Source: Candidatus Methanomethylophilaceae archaeon (GTDB lineage Archaea > Thermoplasmatota > Thermoplasmata > Methanomassiliicoccales > Methanomethylophilaceae). From it: a DNA stretch of 9,638 nt. Below the pieces are notes generated by a model that was given only the letters and a program-made list of their open reading frames with translations, was not told the origin of the DNA and searched no databases. The DNA is taken from assembly GCA_017616575.1 (NCBI GenBank), contig JAFZXW010000204.1, positions 1 to 9,638 on the forward strand. Reading direction: 5' to 3'. A program made the translations under genes and the position numbers. Shown here piece after piece: positions 1 through 7,043 of this stretch. Within the stretch, counting starts at the first letter, position 1; every line of letters starts with the position of its first letter.

Positions 1-201
1 GACGGATATCTCGCCCGCTTTTCCGATGAACGGCGAGGAGCCTTCCAGGGGCCTCCAGGTCCCGGTGACCGGCCAATACGAGAAGCATCTGTCGTAGCCG
101 GGGTACAGCGGGCCGACCGACGAGGAGACCTCGTCCATCAGCCGGTCTAGGAACCTTCTCGGGATGCAGGTCCCCACCTTGAAGCTCTTCTTTCCTGACA
201 T
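1..201 (-). CDS. NIF3/YqfO C-terminal-domain-like (CutA-like fold) small protein, 3' end beyond window
   Basis: The 67 residues visible from the ATG at 201 include GYDRC (about residues 38-42), then GTWRPLEGSSPFIG and GEISV. This is the signature of the inserted or C-terminal domain of the NIF3/YqfO family (YDRC...GTxRPLEGxxPFIGxxG), which also occurs as standalone proteins of about 100 residues. The family's biochemical role is poorly defined; a ferredoxin-like, CutA-type trimeric fold is known for the domain. The start is supported by an in-frame TAA 16 codons upstream, by natural-looking sequence from the first methionine, and by a purine-rich AAGGGGG six nt before the ATG. A GTG nine codons further upstream is possible. 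The gene lies wholly inside the unterminated frame of the PHP gene, so they are probably co-transcribed and translationally coupled. The 3' end is off the window. The domain is a confident call; the function is not. Confidence 0.85.
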   Translation of the reverse strand, partial: MSGKKSFKVGTCIPRRFLDRLMDEVSSSVGPLYPGYDRCFSYWPVTGTWRPLEGSSPFIGKAGEISV

Positions 202-1153
202 TGTGGGCCCCCTTGCCGTCGACACTGCGGATTATCTTGTCGATCCCGGCCATCCTCTCGTCCGCCTTGGACGCCATCTTCCTGGCGCCGATGCCCAGGT
301 ACATCATGCTCAGGGCGCTCGCGAGGCAGGTTACCGGGGGGAAAAGGTACAGGCTCCCGGCCAAGACGCCGGTGGCGGCCTTGAGGCGGTTGATGCTGAG
401 GATCTTCTCCGCCAGCTGGTCCCCGTCGTCCTGGTCGAGGTCGCCCTTGAGCTTATGCCACAGGAGCTTCTGTCCTCCCATGACGACCTCAGCGCTCCAC
501 TGGACCTGTCCGAACGGGGGCGCGGCCTTGCCGACGGCGCGGGTCTTCCTGTTGAGGATGGATTTGCGGAACTCGTCCGCGGTGGCGCCCTCGAACTCGG
601 TCCAGCACGTCCCCGAAGTGTATACGGAATGGGCGTCGCTGCCGGCCATGTCCGCCCACCTTCCGGGGTAGGAGTCCATGACCTTCCTGGCGAACATGTT
701 GGAGTAGCGGTCGGGGTGTCCGCCGTTTATCGTCTCGAACCCGTCGATGTCCAGCTCCAGGATCTTCTCCTGCAGCCCGGGCACGTGGAAGCTGAACGGA
801 TGCGGGGCGATGACGAGGCCGCCCTGGGACCTGATGATGTCGACGGTCTCTTCGACAGGGAGATCCTTCGGGACCTTCTCGTTCAGGAACAGGCCGATGA
901 TCTCGCCGTCCTTGGTGCTGACCTCCTCGCCCACTATGAGCTCGATGTCGCCGAAGCGCTTGGCGTATTTCTCGCCCCTGAACGCCCCGGCGGTCTCGTC
1001 GTGGTCGGTGATGGCCATGACTTCGTAGCCGAGCCTCCTCATCTTGTCCACCTGGTCCTCCGGGGATATCACTGACTCGGGGAACTTCATGGACCCTCCG
1101 AGCTGGGAATACCCGGAATAATGCGTATGGAGGTGGGTATCGGCTCTGCCCAT
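1..1153 (-). CDS. PHP-domain metal-dependent phosphoesterase (PHP1) with C-terminal hydrophobic segment; no stop inside the window
   Basis: The protein carries all polymerase-and-histidinol-phosphatase (PHP) metal-site motifs: DTHLH at residues 5-9, ITDHD at 48-52, GEEVS at 75-79, APHPF at 116-120 and GSDAH at 171-175. This predicts a TIM-barrel-like phosphatase or phosphodiesterase with two or three metal ions; the substrate cannot be read from sequence. A hydrophobic stretch around 262-289, followed by a basic tail, suggests membrane association. The ATG at 1153 sits about 26 nt after a TATA-like box with no ribosome-binding site, so translation is probably leaderless. It follows ABCE1 by 55 nt on the same strand. 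Oddity: family-like sequence ends near residue 318 (GKGAHN), but the frame stays open to the edge through out-of-frame NIF3-like coding. The final 65 or so residues look like a shadow, so a lost stop, a base-call indel at the G run, or frameshifting is likely. Confidence 0.88.
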   Translation of the reverse strand, partial: MGRADTHLHTHYSGYSQLGGSMKFPESVISPEDQVDKMRRLGYEVMAITDHDETAGAFRGEKYAKRFGDIELIVGEEVSTKDGEIIGLFLNEKVPKDLPVEETVDIIRSQGGLVIAPHPFSFHVPGLQEKILELDIDGFETINGGHPDRYSNMFARKVMDSYPGRWADMAGSDAHSVYTSGTCWTEFEGATADEFRKSILNRKTRAVGKAAPPFGQVQWSAEVVMGGQKLLWHKLKGDLDQDDGDQLAEKILSINRLKAATGVLAGSLYLFPPVTCLASALSMMYLGIGARKMASKADERMAGIDKIIRSVDGKGAHNVRKEELQGGDLHPEKVPRPADGRGLLVGRPAVPRLRQMLLVLAGHRDLEAPGRLLAVHRKSGRDIR

Positions 1154-1174
1154 ATCTTTTAGGATTCCCTAATG

Positions 1175-1183
1175 CTATTTATT
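1175..1183 (-). promoter_or_regulatory. TATA-like box for PHP1
   Basis: The minus-strand sequence AATCAATAAATAG is AT-rich within GC-rich surroundings. Its centre is about 26 nt before the ATG at 1153, the archaeal TATA-to-transcription-start distance, so transcription would begin at or next to the start codon. No Shine-Dalgarno sequence lies before that ATG. PHP1 therefore probably has its own promoter in the 55-nt gap after ABCE1 in addition to any read-through. Confidence 0.55.
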
Positions 1184-1208
1184 GATTCGTACTGGTTCCT
1201 AAGGGGGC

Positions 1209-2975
1209 TCAGGAATAATAGTACTCCCCGGAGGACTTCTGCTCCCTGTCCAGCCTCGACTCGGGCTTGTTAATCCTCGGACGGTGGGTGTCCGCGTCGC
1301 GCCTGAACGTGATGTCCACCGCCGACAGGAAGCGGTTCATGCCCTCCCTCATGTCGAAGGGGCCGTCCCCCACGCCGTGGTGGCCCGGCTCGCCCCCGAA
1401 GACCATGAGGGAGTCGGAAACCATGTCCAGGAAGTAGACGTCGTGGTCGACGATCATGGCGCTGCGCCCAGTCTTCTCCATCATCCTCCTGATGGTCTTG
1501 GCGGCTATCATCCTCTGGTTGGAGTCCAGGTATGCGGAGGGCTCGTCGAACAGGTACATCTCCGCCTCCCTCGAAAGGCAGACGGTTATGGCTACCCGCT
1601 GCAGCTCCCCGCCGGACAGCCTGGACACCTTCTTGTCCAGGAGGTACTTGATCCCGAGGGGCTCGACGACCTCCCCAGTGAAGAACCCGGAGCTTATGGT
1701 CTCGTAGTCGCAGGTCAGGAGCAGGTCCTGGACGGTCCCGTCGAAGTCGGCGGAGATGTACTGCGGCTTGTAGGAGACCTTGACCTTGCCGTCCATCCTC
1801 CCGGAGTCGGCCTCGATGGCCCCGGCCAGTATCTTGACGAAGGTGGTCTTGCCCGTGGCGTTCGGCCCGACTATCCCGACGGACTCCCCCATCTTGACGG
1901 AGCCGCCGGTGATGTCCATCCTGAACTCACCGAAGTCCTTCTCCAGCCCTTCGAAGGCAATGACGTCGGGGGTCTGCCACTCGCTCCTGGGAGGGGATGC
2001 CTCGAACTCGATGGGGCGCTCCCTGAACCTTATGTTCTCCTCGGGCAGGTATCCGTCGAGGTAGGCGTTGATGGCGGTCCTGACCTGCCTGGCGAGCGTG
2101 GACACCCCGTACGCCCCCTCAGACCCGTATACGAGGTGGACGTTGTCGGCCAGGAAGTCCAGTATGGCCAGGTCGTGCTCGATGACGACGACCTGCTTCT
2201 CCACGCTGAGGGCCTTGATGATCCTGGCCATCTTCACCCTCTGGTAGATGTCGAGGTAGGAGGTGGGCTCGTCGAAGTAGTAGACGTCGGCCTCCTTCAT
2301 CACGGTGGCTGCCATTGCCAGCCTCTGTAGCTCCCCGCCGGAGAGCTTGTCCAGCTCCCTGTCGAGGACCTCGGTGAGCTCGAACATCTCCGCCGCCTCC
2401 TGCAAGGTCATGCGCTCCTCGACCTTGGACAGCAGGTCCCTGACCACTCCCTTGACCGACTGGGGAAGCTTGTCGACGTACTGGGGCTTGATGGCGGTCT
2501 TGACCTTGCCGTCGTACACTCCTTTGAGGTAGTCGTGTATCTCGGTCCCGGCGAAGTGCTTGAGGACGTCCTCCTTGGAAGGGGGGTCCTCGAAGTTCCC
2601 GAGGTTGGGGACCTCGGCGCCGGAGAGCATGCGGATGGCGGTGGACTTCCCAATCCCGTTCGGCCCCAGAATCCCGGTGACCAGGCCCTTCTTGGGGACG
2701 GGGAGGCGGTATAGGCGGAAGGCGTTCTCGCCGTAGCGGTGGATGATGTCCTCCTTCAGCTCGTCCGCGAGGCCGATGATCTTGACGGCCTTGAACTGGC
2801 ACTTGTTCGTGCAAATGCCGCATCCCTGGCAGAGCGTCTCGGAGATCGTCGGCTTCCCCTTCTCCCCGAACACGACGCATTGGGCCCCCGTGCGGTTCAA
2901 GGGGCAGAAGCGCTCGCACTCCTTGTTGCACTTCTTAGGCTGGCACCTGTCGGCCAGGACCGCGGCTATTCTCAT
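1209..2975 (-). CDS. ABCE1/RLI ribosome-recycling ATPase (Rli1, ABC-E family)
   Basis: This is a complete 588-residue protein at the normal family length. In order: a ferredoxin-like N-terminus binding two 4Fe-4S clusters (Cys 11, 16, 20, 24 and Cys 49, 52, 55, 59); NBD1 with Walker A GPNGIGKST (104-112), signature LSGGELQR (211-218), Walker B YYFDEPTSYLD (D235, E236) and H-loop H267; then NBD2 with Walker A GPNATGKTT (370-378), signature LSGGELQR (453-460) and Walker B LFDEPSAYLD (D477, E478). The family splits 70S/80S-type ribosomes after termination or rescue, acting with aRF1 or Pelota in the cytosol. All catalytic residues are present, so it should be active. The ATG at 2975 has no Shine-Dalgarno sequence but lies 25 nt after a TATA-like box, consistent with a leaderless mRNA. 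It is divergent from metG, another translation gene. Confidence 0.98.
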   Translation of the reverse strand: MRIAAVLADRCQPKKCNKECERFCPLNRTGAQCVVFGEKGKPTISETLCQGCGICTNKCQFKAVKIIGLADELKEDIIHRYGENAFRLYRLPVPKKGLVTGILGPNGIGKSTAIRMLSGAEVPNLGNFEDPPSKEDVLKHFAGTEIHDYLKGVYDGKVKTAIKPQYVDKLPQSVKGVVRDLLSKVEERMTLQEAAEMFELTEVLDRELDKLSGGELQRLAMAATVMKEADVYYFDEPTSYLDIYQRVKMARIIKALSVEKQVVVIEHDLAILDFLADNVHLVYGSEGAYGVSTLARQVRTAINAYLDGYLPEENIRFRERPIEFEASPPRSEWQTPDVIAFEGLEKDFGEFRMDITGGSVKMGESVGIVGPNATGKTTFVKILAGAIEADSGRMDGKVKVSYKPQYISADFDGTVQDLLLTCDYETISSGFFTGEVVEPLGIKYLLDKKVSRLSGGELQRVAITVCLSREAEMYLFDEPSAYLDSNQRMIAAKTIRRMMEKTGRSAMIVDHDVYFLDMVSDSLMVFGGEPGHHGVGDGPFDMREGMNRFLSAVDITFRRDADTHRPRINKPESRLDREQKSSGEYYYS

Positions 2976-2997
2976 ACGGCGTTGATTTGCTCATCCG

Positions 2998-3003
2998 ATA
3001 AAA
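2998..3003 (-). promoter_or_regulatory. TATA-like box for ABCE1
   Basis: The minus strand reads CTTTTATCGG, with the TTTTAT core centred about 25 nt before the ABCE1 ATG. There is no Shine-Dalgarno sequence between it and the ATG. This predicts a leaderless or nearly leaderless transcript. A stronger TTTATAAAT lies 37 nt further upstream and could be an alternative. Confidence 0.5.
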
Positions 3004-3034
3004 GCGTTTAGGGAGCCTGCCCCTCCTTTCGGCC

Positions 3035-3043
3035 TTTATAAAT
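3035..3043. promoter_or_regulatory. TTTATAAAT, near-symmetric TATA-like element between divergent genes
   Basis: TTTATAAAT lies in the 148-nt gap between divergent ABCE1 and metG and is close to symmetric, so it could position TBP in either direction. Used leftward, it would give an ABCE1 leader of roughly 37 nt; used rightward, a metG leader of roughly 60 nt. Each gene also has its own closer TATA-like box, so this may be an alternative promoter or a regulatory site. A GGGGCCCC palindrome follows at 3067-3074. Confidence 0.4.
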
Positions 3044-3085
3044 CACATTAGCGCCCGGTCGACGTTGGGGCCCCCTTATGAAAGA

Positions 3086-3091
3086 TATAAT
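3086..3091 (+). promoter_or_regulatory. TATA box for metG
   Basis: AAAGATATAATAC contains a TATAAT core centred about 36 nt before the metG ATG. Archaeal initiation about 25 nt downstream would start the transcript near 3114 and leave a leader of roughly 10 nt. The bases before the ATG (CCAGGTTAAA) offer only a weak Shine-Dalgarno match. Confidence 0.55.
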
Positions 3092-3123
3092 ACGGTTGAC
3101 GCACTGGGGTCGCCCAGGTTAAA

Positions 3124-5358
3124 ATGTCTAAGATCTGCATAAGCATCGCCTGGCCGTACGCCAACGGACCGATCCACCTCGGCCATCTGGCCGGCTCCTT
3201 GCTGCCTCCGGACATATTCAGCAGGTACAACCGCCTTCTCGGCAACGACGTCCTCGTCGTCGGAGGGTCGGACCAGCACGGAACCCCCATCACCGTCTCC
3301 GCGGAGAAGAACGGGATGACCCCAGAGCAGTACGCGGACAGGTACCATGAGATCAACAAGAAGGCGATCGAGGACATGGGCATCGAGTACACGCTGTACA
3401 ACAAGACCCATTGCCCCACCCACTTCGAGGTCGTGCAGAAGATATTCAAGGATTTGAAGTCCAAAGGGTACGTCTACGTCAAGGAGACGGACCAGTATTA
3501 CTGCCCCAAGTGCTCCCGCTTCCTCCCTGACCGCTACGTGGAAGGCGTCTGCCCGGTGTGCAAGGCGGAGAAGACCCGCAGCGACCAGTGCGACAGCTGC
3601 GGCACGACCTTCGAGGCCGGCATGCTCATAGACCCGTACTGCACCCTGTGCGGGTCGAGGCCGGAGGTCAGGCCCACCAGCCATTTCTTCCTCAGGCTGA
3701 GCGCGTTCACCGACGAGCTCATCAAGTTCATCGACGGGAAGGAATGGAGGGCGAACGTCAAGGCATTCACGCATAACTGGCTGGAGGGAGGATTGCAGGA
3801 CAGGGCGATAACCAGGGACATGTCCTGGGGGGTGCCGATCCCGGAGGAGGGATGGGAGGACAAGGTCATCTACGTCTGGTTCGACGCCGTCATAGGGTAC
3901 CTGAGCGCGTCCGTGGAGTACTCCAGGATGATCGGGAAGCCGGACTACTGGAAGGAGTTCTGGAAGGACCCGGAGTGCAGGCACTACTATTTCATCGGGA
4001 AGGACAACATCCCGTTCCATTCGATAATCTGGCCGGCGATCCTGATGGGGATCGGCGGGATGGACCTCCCTTACGACATCCCTGCCAACGAGTACCTTAT
4101 GATCGGGGGCGGAAAGTTCTCCAAGAGCCGCGGAGGCGCCATCGACATACCGTCGGTCCTCCAGCAGTACGACGCCGACCTGGTCAGGTACTACATATCG
4201 GCGATAATGCCGGACACCCACGACTCCGAGTTCTCCTGGGACGACTTCATAACCAAGATCAACAACGAGCTGGTGGCCGACCTCGGGAACTACTACCACA
4301 GGTGCCTCAGCTTCACCAAGAAGAACTTCGGGTCCGTCCCGGCGGCGGGAGGGGACCCCGAGGCCGAGGAGGCGATAAGGGACGCCGTGGAGGAGTACTC
4401 CGCATGCGTGGGGAGGTGCGACTTCAAGAAGGGCCTGAAGGCCATGATGGACCTTGCCCACTTCGGGAACAGGTACTTCGATTCCAAGAAGCCGTGGGCC
4501 CTCGTCAAGAGCGACAAGGACGCCTGCGGGAAGGTCATGGGCGACAACCTGCGCATCGCGAAGGCCCTCTGCATGATGGCCTGGCCGTACATGCCCAGGT
4601 CCTCCGAGAAGGTCTGGCGCTTCATGGGCTACTGCGGGACCCCGGAGGACATGGGCTTCGATCACATCATGGAGCCGGTACCGGAGGGTCAGACCTTGGA
4701 GGAGCCCGTGCCCGTGTACAGGAAGATCGAGGTCAAGAAGGAGGAGAAGCCGAAGGAGCAGAAGAAGGAGGCCCCGGCGGCCGTCCCGGACGGGCCCTTC
4801 GCCGACTTCCGCAGAATGGACATCCGCGTCGGGGAGGTGATCTCCGTGGAGGACCACCCGGAGGCGGAGAAGCTCTACGTCCTGAAGATAGACCTCGGCG
4901 AGGAGGAGCCTAGGCAGATCGTGACCAATCTGAAGAGCGTCTATCCCAGGGACCAGATGCTTGGAAGGAAGCTTCTGGTCATCTCCAACCTCAAGCCTGC
5001 CAAGTTCCGCGGTGTCCAGTCTTCCGGGATGCTCATGGCGGCGGACGACGAGCCTCTGGGAGGCTCCGCCATCCTGTTGTTGAAGCCGTCGAAGGACGTC
5101 CCCAACGGGACCGCGGTGAACTGCGGGATGCAGTGCTCCTCGTCGCGCATAGAGGTGAAGCACTGCGAGAAGGTCACGATAAAGGTGGCCCGCGTGAGGG
5201 ACGGGAAGTTCCTGGGAAGGGAGATAGACCTTCCGGAGGGCTCCCCGGAAGTCGTGGCCGCGGTCATGGACGGGGACGAGATGGTCCCCCTCGGCGACGG
5301 CAAGGGCTGCGTGATGACGGTGGAATCCGACGTCATGGATGGTGCGGACGTAGTATGA
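3124..5358 (+). CDS. metG: Methionyl-tRNA synthetase with fused C-terminal tRNA-binding (EMAP-II/Arc1p-like) domain
   Basis: Complete class I synthetase, 744 residues. It activates methionine with ATP and charges initiator and elongator tRNA-Met in the cytosol. Visible features: IAWPYANGPIHLGHLAG (10-24) with the HIGH-type HLGH at 18-21; a four-knuckle zinc-binding insertion with Cys pairs 127/130, 143/146, 156/159 and 173/176; SDQHGTP; and the KMSKS-type loop KFSKS at 331-335, a variant common in MetRS. A Lys/Glu/Ala/Pro-rich linker (about 533-557) leads to the tRNA-binding OB-fold from about 559, with MDIRVGEV, HPEAEKLYVLKIDLG and NLKPAKFRGVQSSGMLMAA. About 65 extra residues follow the usual OB-fold motifs and may extend it or form a dimer interface. 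The stop overlaps the next gene's start (ATGA), so the two form an operon with a PHP phosphoesterase. Confidence 0.98.
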   Translation: MSKICISIAWPYANGPIHLGHLAGSLLPPDIFSRYNRLLGNDVLVVGGSDQHGTPITVSAEKNGMTPEQYADRYHEINKKAIEDMGIEYTLYNKTHCPTHFEVVQKIFKDLKSKGYVYVKETDQYYCPKCSRFLPDRYVEGVCPVCKAEKTRSDQCDSCGTTFEAGMLIDPYCTLCGSRPEVRPTSHFFLRLSAFTDELIKFIDGKEWRANVKAFTHNWLEGGLQDRAITRDMSWGVPIPEEGWEDKVIYVWFDAVIGYLSASVEYSRMIGKPDYWKEFWKDPECRHYYFIGKDNIPFHSIIWPAILMGIGGMDLPYDIPANEYLMIGGGKFSKSRGGAIDIPSVLQQYDADLVRYYISAIMPDTHDSEFSWDDFITKINNELVADLGNYYHRCLSFTKKNFGSVPAAGGDPEAEEAIRDAVEEYSACVGRCDFKKGLKAMMDLAHFGNRYFDSKKPWALVKSDKDACGKVMGDNLRIAKALCMMAWPYMPRSSEKVWRFMGYCGTPEDMGFDHIMEPVPEGQTLEEPVPVYRKIEVKKEEKPKEQKKEAPAAVPDGPFADFRRMDIRVGEVISVEDHPEAEKLYVLKIDLGEEEPRQIVTNLKSVYPRDQMLGRKLLVISNLKPAKFRGVQSSGMLMAADDEPLGGSAILLLKPSKDVPNGTAVNCGMQCSSSRIEVKHCEKVTIKVARVRDGKFLGREIDLPEGSPEVVAAVMDGDEMVPLGDGKGCVMTVESDVMDGADVV

Positions 5359-6011
5359 AGGCCGATCTGCACGTCCACACGCTTTATTCCAAAGACGGCA
5401 GGACCACGCTCGAGGAGCTGGTGGAGTACGCGCTGCTCAGAGGGATAGGGTGCGTGGCCTTCACCGACCACAACGAGTTCGTGGCGTACGCCCGCCTTAA
5501 AGACGACAGAAGGATAATCGTGATCCCGGCGGAGGAGGTCTCCTCCAAGGAGGGCCACATAATCGCCCTGGGGATAGACCGGCTGATCCCCAGGGGCATG
5601 TCCATCCAGGAGACCATAGACCTCATCCACGAGGCCGGGGGGTACGCCTTCGCGGCCCACCCTTACCGGTGGTGGTCCGGCCTGGGGGAGAGGAACACGG
5701 TCCAGTACCCCTTCGACGGGGTGGAGGCCAGGAACGGCAGGTCGACCCCGTCGGCCAACAGGAGGTCGGAAGCCCTTGCCAGAAGGATAGGGAAGCCTGT
5801 CACCGCCGGGAGCGACGCGCATACGCCGAGGCATATCGGCGAAGGCTACGTCGAGGTGCCGGACGGGGCGCGGACCTGGCAGGATGTGGTGGAGGCCGTA
5901 ATGGCGGGAAAGGCCGTGGCCCACAGCGACAGCCGCCATCTCGGGGGGACCCTGAAGTACGGGGCCAAGTCGATAGGCGAATGGATGCTCAGAGGCTTTA
6001 AGAAGATGTGA
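5355..6011 (+). CDS. PHP-domain metal-dependent phosphoesterase (PHP2), translationally coupled to metG
   Basis: This is a compact 218-residue protein that is essentially just a PHP domain. Motifs: DLHVHT (residues 4-9), FTDHNE (36-41), AEEVSS...GHIIALG (E61 and H68), AAHPYR (100-105) and GSDAHT (152-157). All expected metal ligands are present, so it should be an active phosphatase, phosphodiesterase or nuclease; short archaeal PHP proteins resemble histidinol phosphatase, the DNA polymerase PHP domain and the RNase AM type, and sequence alone cannot choose among these. The ATG at 5355 shares bases with the metG stop (ATGA), and no good Shine-Dalgarno sequence precedes it, so re-initiation by ribosomes finishing MetRS is likely. 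The frame is open further upstream, but that part is antisense-like shadow inside metG. Its stop directly abuts the convergent repeat-protein frame. Confidence 0.92.
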   Translation: MKADLHVHTLYSKDGRTTLEELVEYALLRGIGCVAFTDHNEFVAYARLKDDRRIIVIPAEEVSSKEGHIIALGIDRLIPRGMSIQETIDLIHEAGGYAFAAHPYRWWSGLGERNTVQYPFDGVEARNGRSTPSANRRSEALARRIGKPVTAGSDAHTPRHIGEGYVEVPDGARTWQDVVEAVMAGKAVAHSDSRHLGGTLKYGAKSIGEWMLRGFKKM

Positions 6012-7019
6012 CTAAGGCGCCCGCAATCTCGTCGAACCCCGTAAGGTTCCGTCGGTCATCAGGGGTGCTGGAGGGATCGCTCCAGTCGTCATGCTTGGCA
6101 TGCCCGTCCTCCTGTCCGAGCCTGAAGGTTCGCATCGACGCGTTGAGGAAGAACCCCGGTCGTCGGGCGGAAGGCATCGATGCCGAAGGCCTCCCCAGAT
6201 TTCAGGAACGCAGCCTTCGCGGGATGCCGGCAGGACCCCGGTCTTGAAACGTCCGGCCGTCTCCGGCTTCTGAAGAGCCGACGTGAACGCGGTCTCCGTT
6301 TCAAAGGCTGTGGGCCGCCATGCTTCGAAAGTCCTCGTGATTAAGAGGAAGGAGTTTTCAAAGAGGGCGGTCCCGGCAATGCCTCGCAGGCGGTTTCTCG
6401 CCAGAAGAGACTTCGGGTCGAAGAACTCGTACTCGACCTTGCGGCCAATCTGGATGAAGCAGCCTAGGTCGCCCTGGACGGTCTGCCTCGAGAATTCGCC
6501 GTCAAACTGGAACACATGGTCGCCGGTCTTCAGCGAGTGCTCGTACCTCTCCCCTGTACCTAGCGTTGCTACGTGGGCGCCGTCCACGCTGATGTCGACC
6601 TTCCTGTCCCTGCCAGTGAGGCCTGCTTCCGCGCGGAAGAAGACCTTGACTTCCCGTCCTGGGCCCGTGTTGGCCCGCTTCTCCCCGTTCAGAGAGGACA
6701 GGACGCCCCCTCCGTCGGTCCAGTCGATGTCCACCCCGTCCTTGTCCTCGTGAATGAAGCAATGGCTGTTGCCGGATATCGTCTTCGTCGCGTGGGTCTT
6801 GCCGTCCTTGTGGACGAAGGTGAACTTACGCTTTCCCGCCGTCACTTTGACTTCCTGGCTTTCGCCCGGCAACAGGCTGACGACCGGATTCCCGTCGACA
6901 GATATCGATACCGGCCTGCTTTTTCCCATCAGGCGCCTGTCATATCCCTTGTCTACCTCGAACACGATCGAGGCCTCGGCTCCGACCTGGGCTTCCTTGC
7001 TCTTAGAGAACAGAGACAT
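6012..7019 (-). CDS. Unrecognised cytoplasmic protein with two tandem beta-rich ~80-residue repeats; doubtful C-terminal tail
   Basis: No family is recognised with confidence. Reading from the ATG at 7019 gives 335 residues. Residues 16-100 and 122-200 are two copies of one unit: each has VF near its start, V.ISVDG..V..L..GE..E, G...F.F, and a late CFI followed by an alternating V/I strand (SHCFIHED and LGCFIQIG). The ISVDG...L..G strand-turn pattern resembles PEGA or DUF2846-type beta domains, a weak analogy. There is no signal peptide or membrane segment. The start is chosen because a TATATA box lies 27 nt upstream, implying a leaderless mRNA, although the frame stays open upstream. From about residue 201 the sequence loses the repeat pattern, and after about 265 it becomes Arg/Pro/Ser-rich. 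Another minus frame ending at 6089 reads more naturally there, so the tail may be frameshifted or decayed. Confidence 0.72.
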   Translation of the reverse strand: MSLFSKSKEAQVGAEASIVFEVDKGYDRRLMGKSRPVSISVDGNPVVSLLPGESQEVKVTAGKRKFTFVHKDGKTHATKTISGNSHCFIHEDKDGVDIDWTDGGGVLSSLNGEKRANTGPGREVKVFFRAEAGLTGRDRKVDISVDGAHVATLGTGERYEHSLKTGDHVFQFDGEFSRQTVQGDLGCFIQIGRKVEYEFFDPKSLLARNRLRGIAGTALFENSFLLITRTFEAWRPTAFETETAFTSALQKPETAGRFKTGVLPASREGCVPEIWGGLRHRCLPPDDRGSSSTRRCEPSGSDRRTGMPSMTTGAIPPAPLMTDGTLRGSTRLRAP

Positions 7020-7043
7020 GCGAGATGGATAGCCACAGCAGCC

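Noticed and set aside
164..1075. A 303-codon open frame on the plus strand
   Set aside because: It is antisense to PHP1 with no recognisable motif; the PHP metal-site motifs on the other strand are decisive.
1284..2330. A 348-codon open frame on the plus strand
   Set aside because: It is antisense to ABCE1, whose Walker and Fe-S motifs are intact; shadow composition.
3076..5163. A 695-codon open frame on the minus strand
   Set aside because: It is fully antisense to metG, has Val/Leu/Arg/Asp-rich shadow composition with no domain, and arises from the GC-rich third positions of the real gene.
5133..5354. An upstream in-frame extension of PHP2 inside metG
   Set aside because: The extension is Arg/Gly-rich shadow of the MetRS tRNA-binding domain; the PHP domain starts exactly at the ATGA overlap.
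6008..6247. A 79-codon plus-strand frame starting GTG at the PHP2 stop
   Set aside because: It has no ribosome-binding site and no recognisable protein pattern; it overlaps the doubtful tail of the opposite gene and cannot be supported either way.
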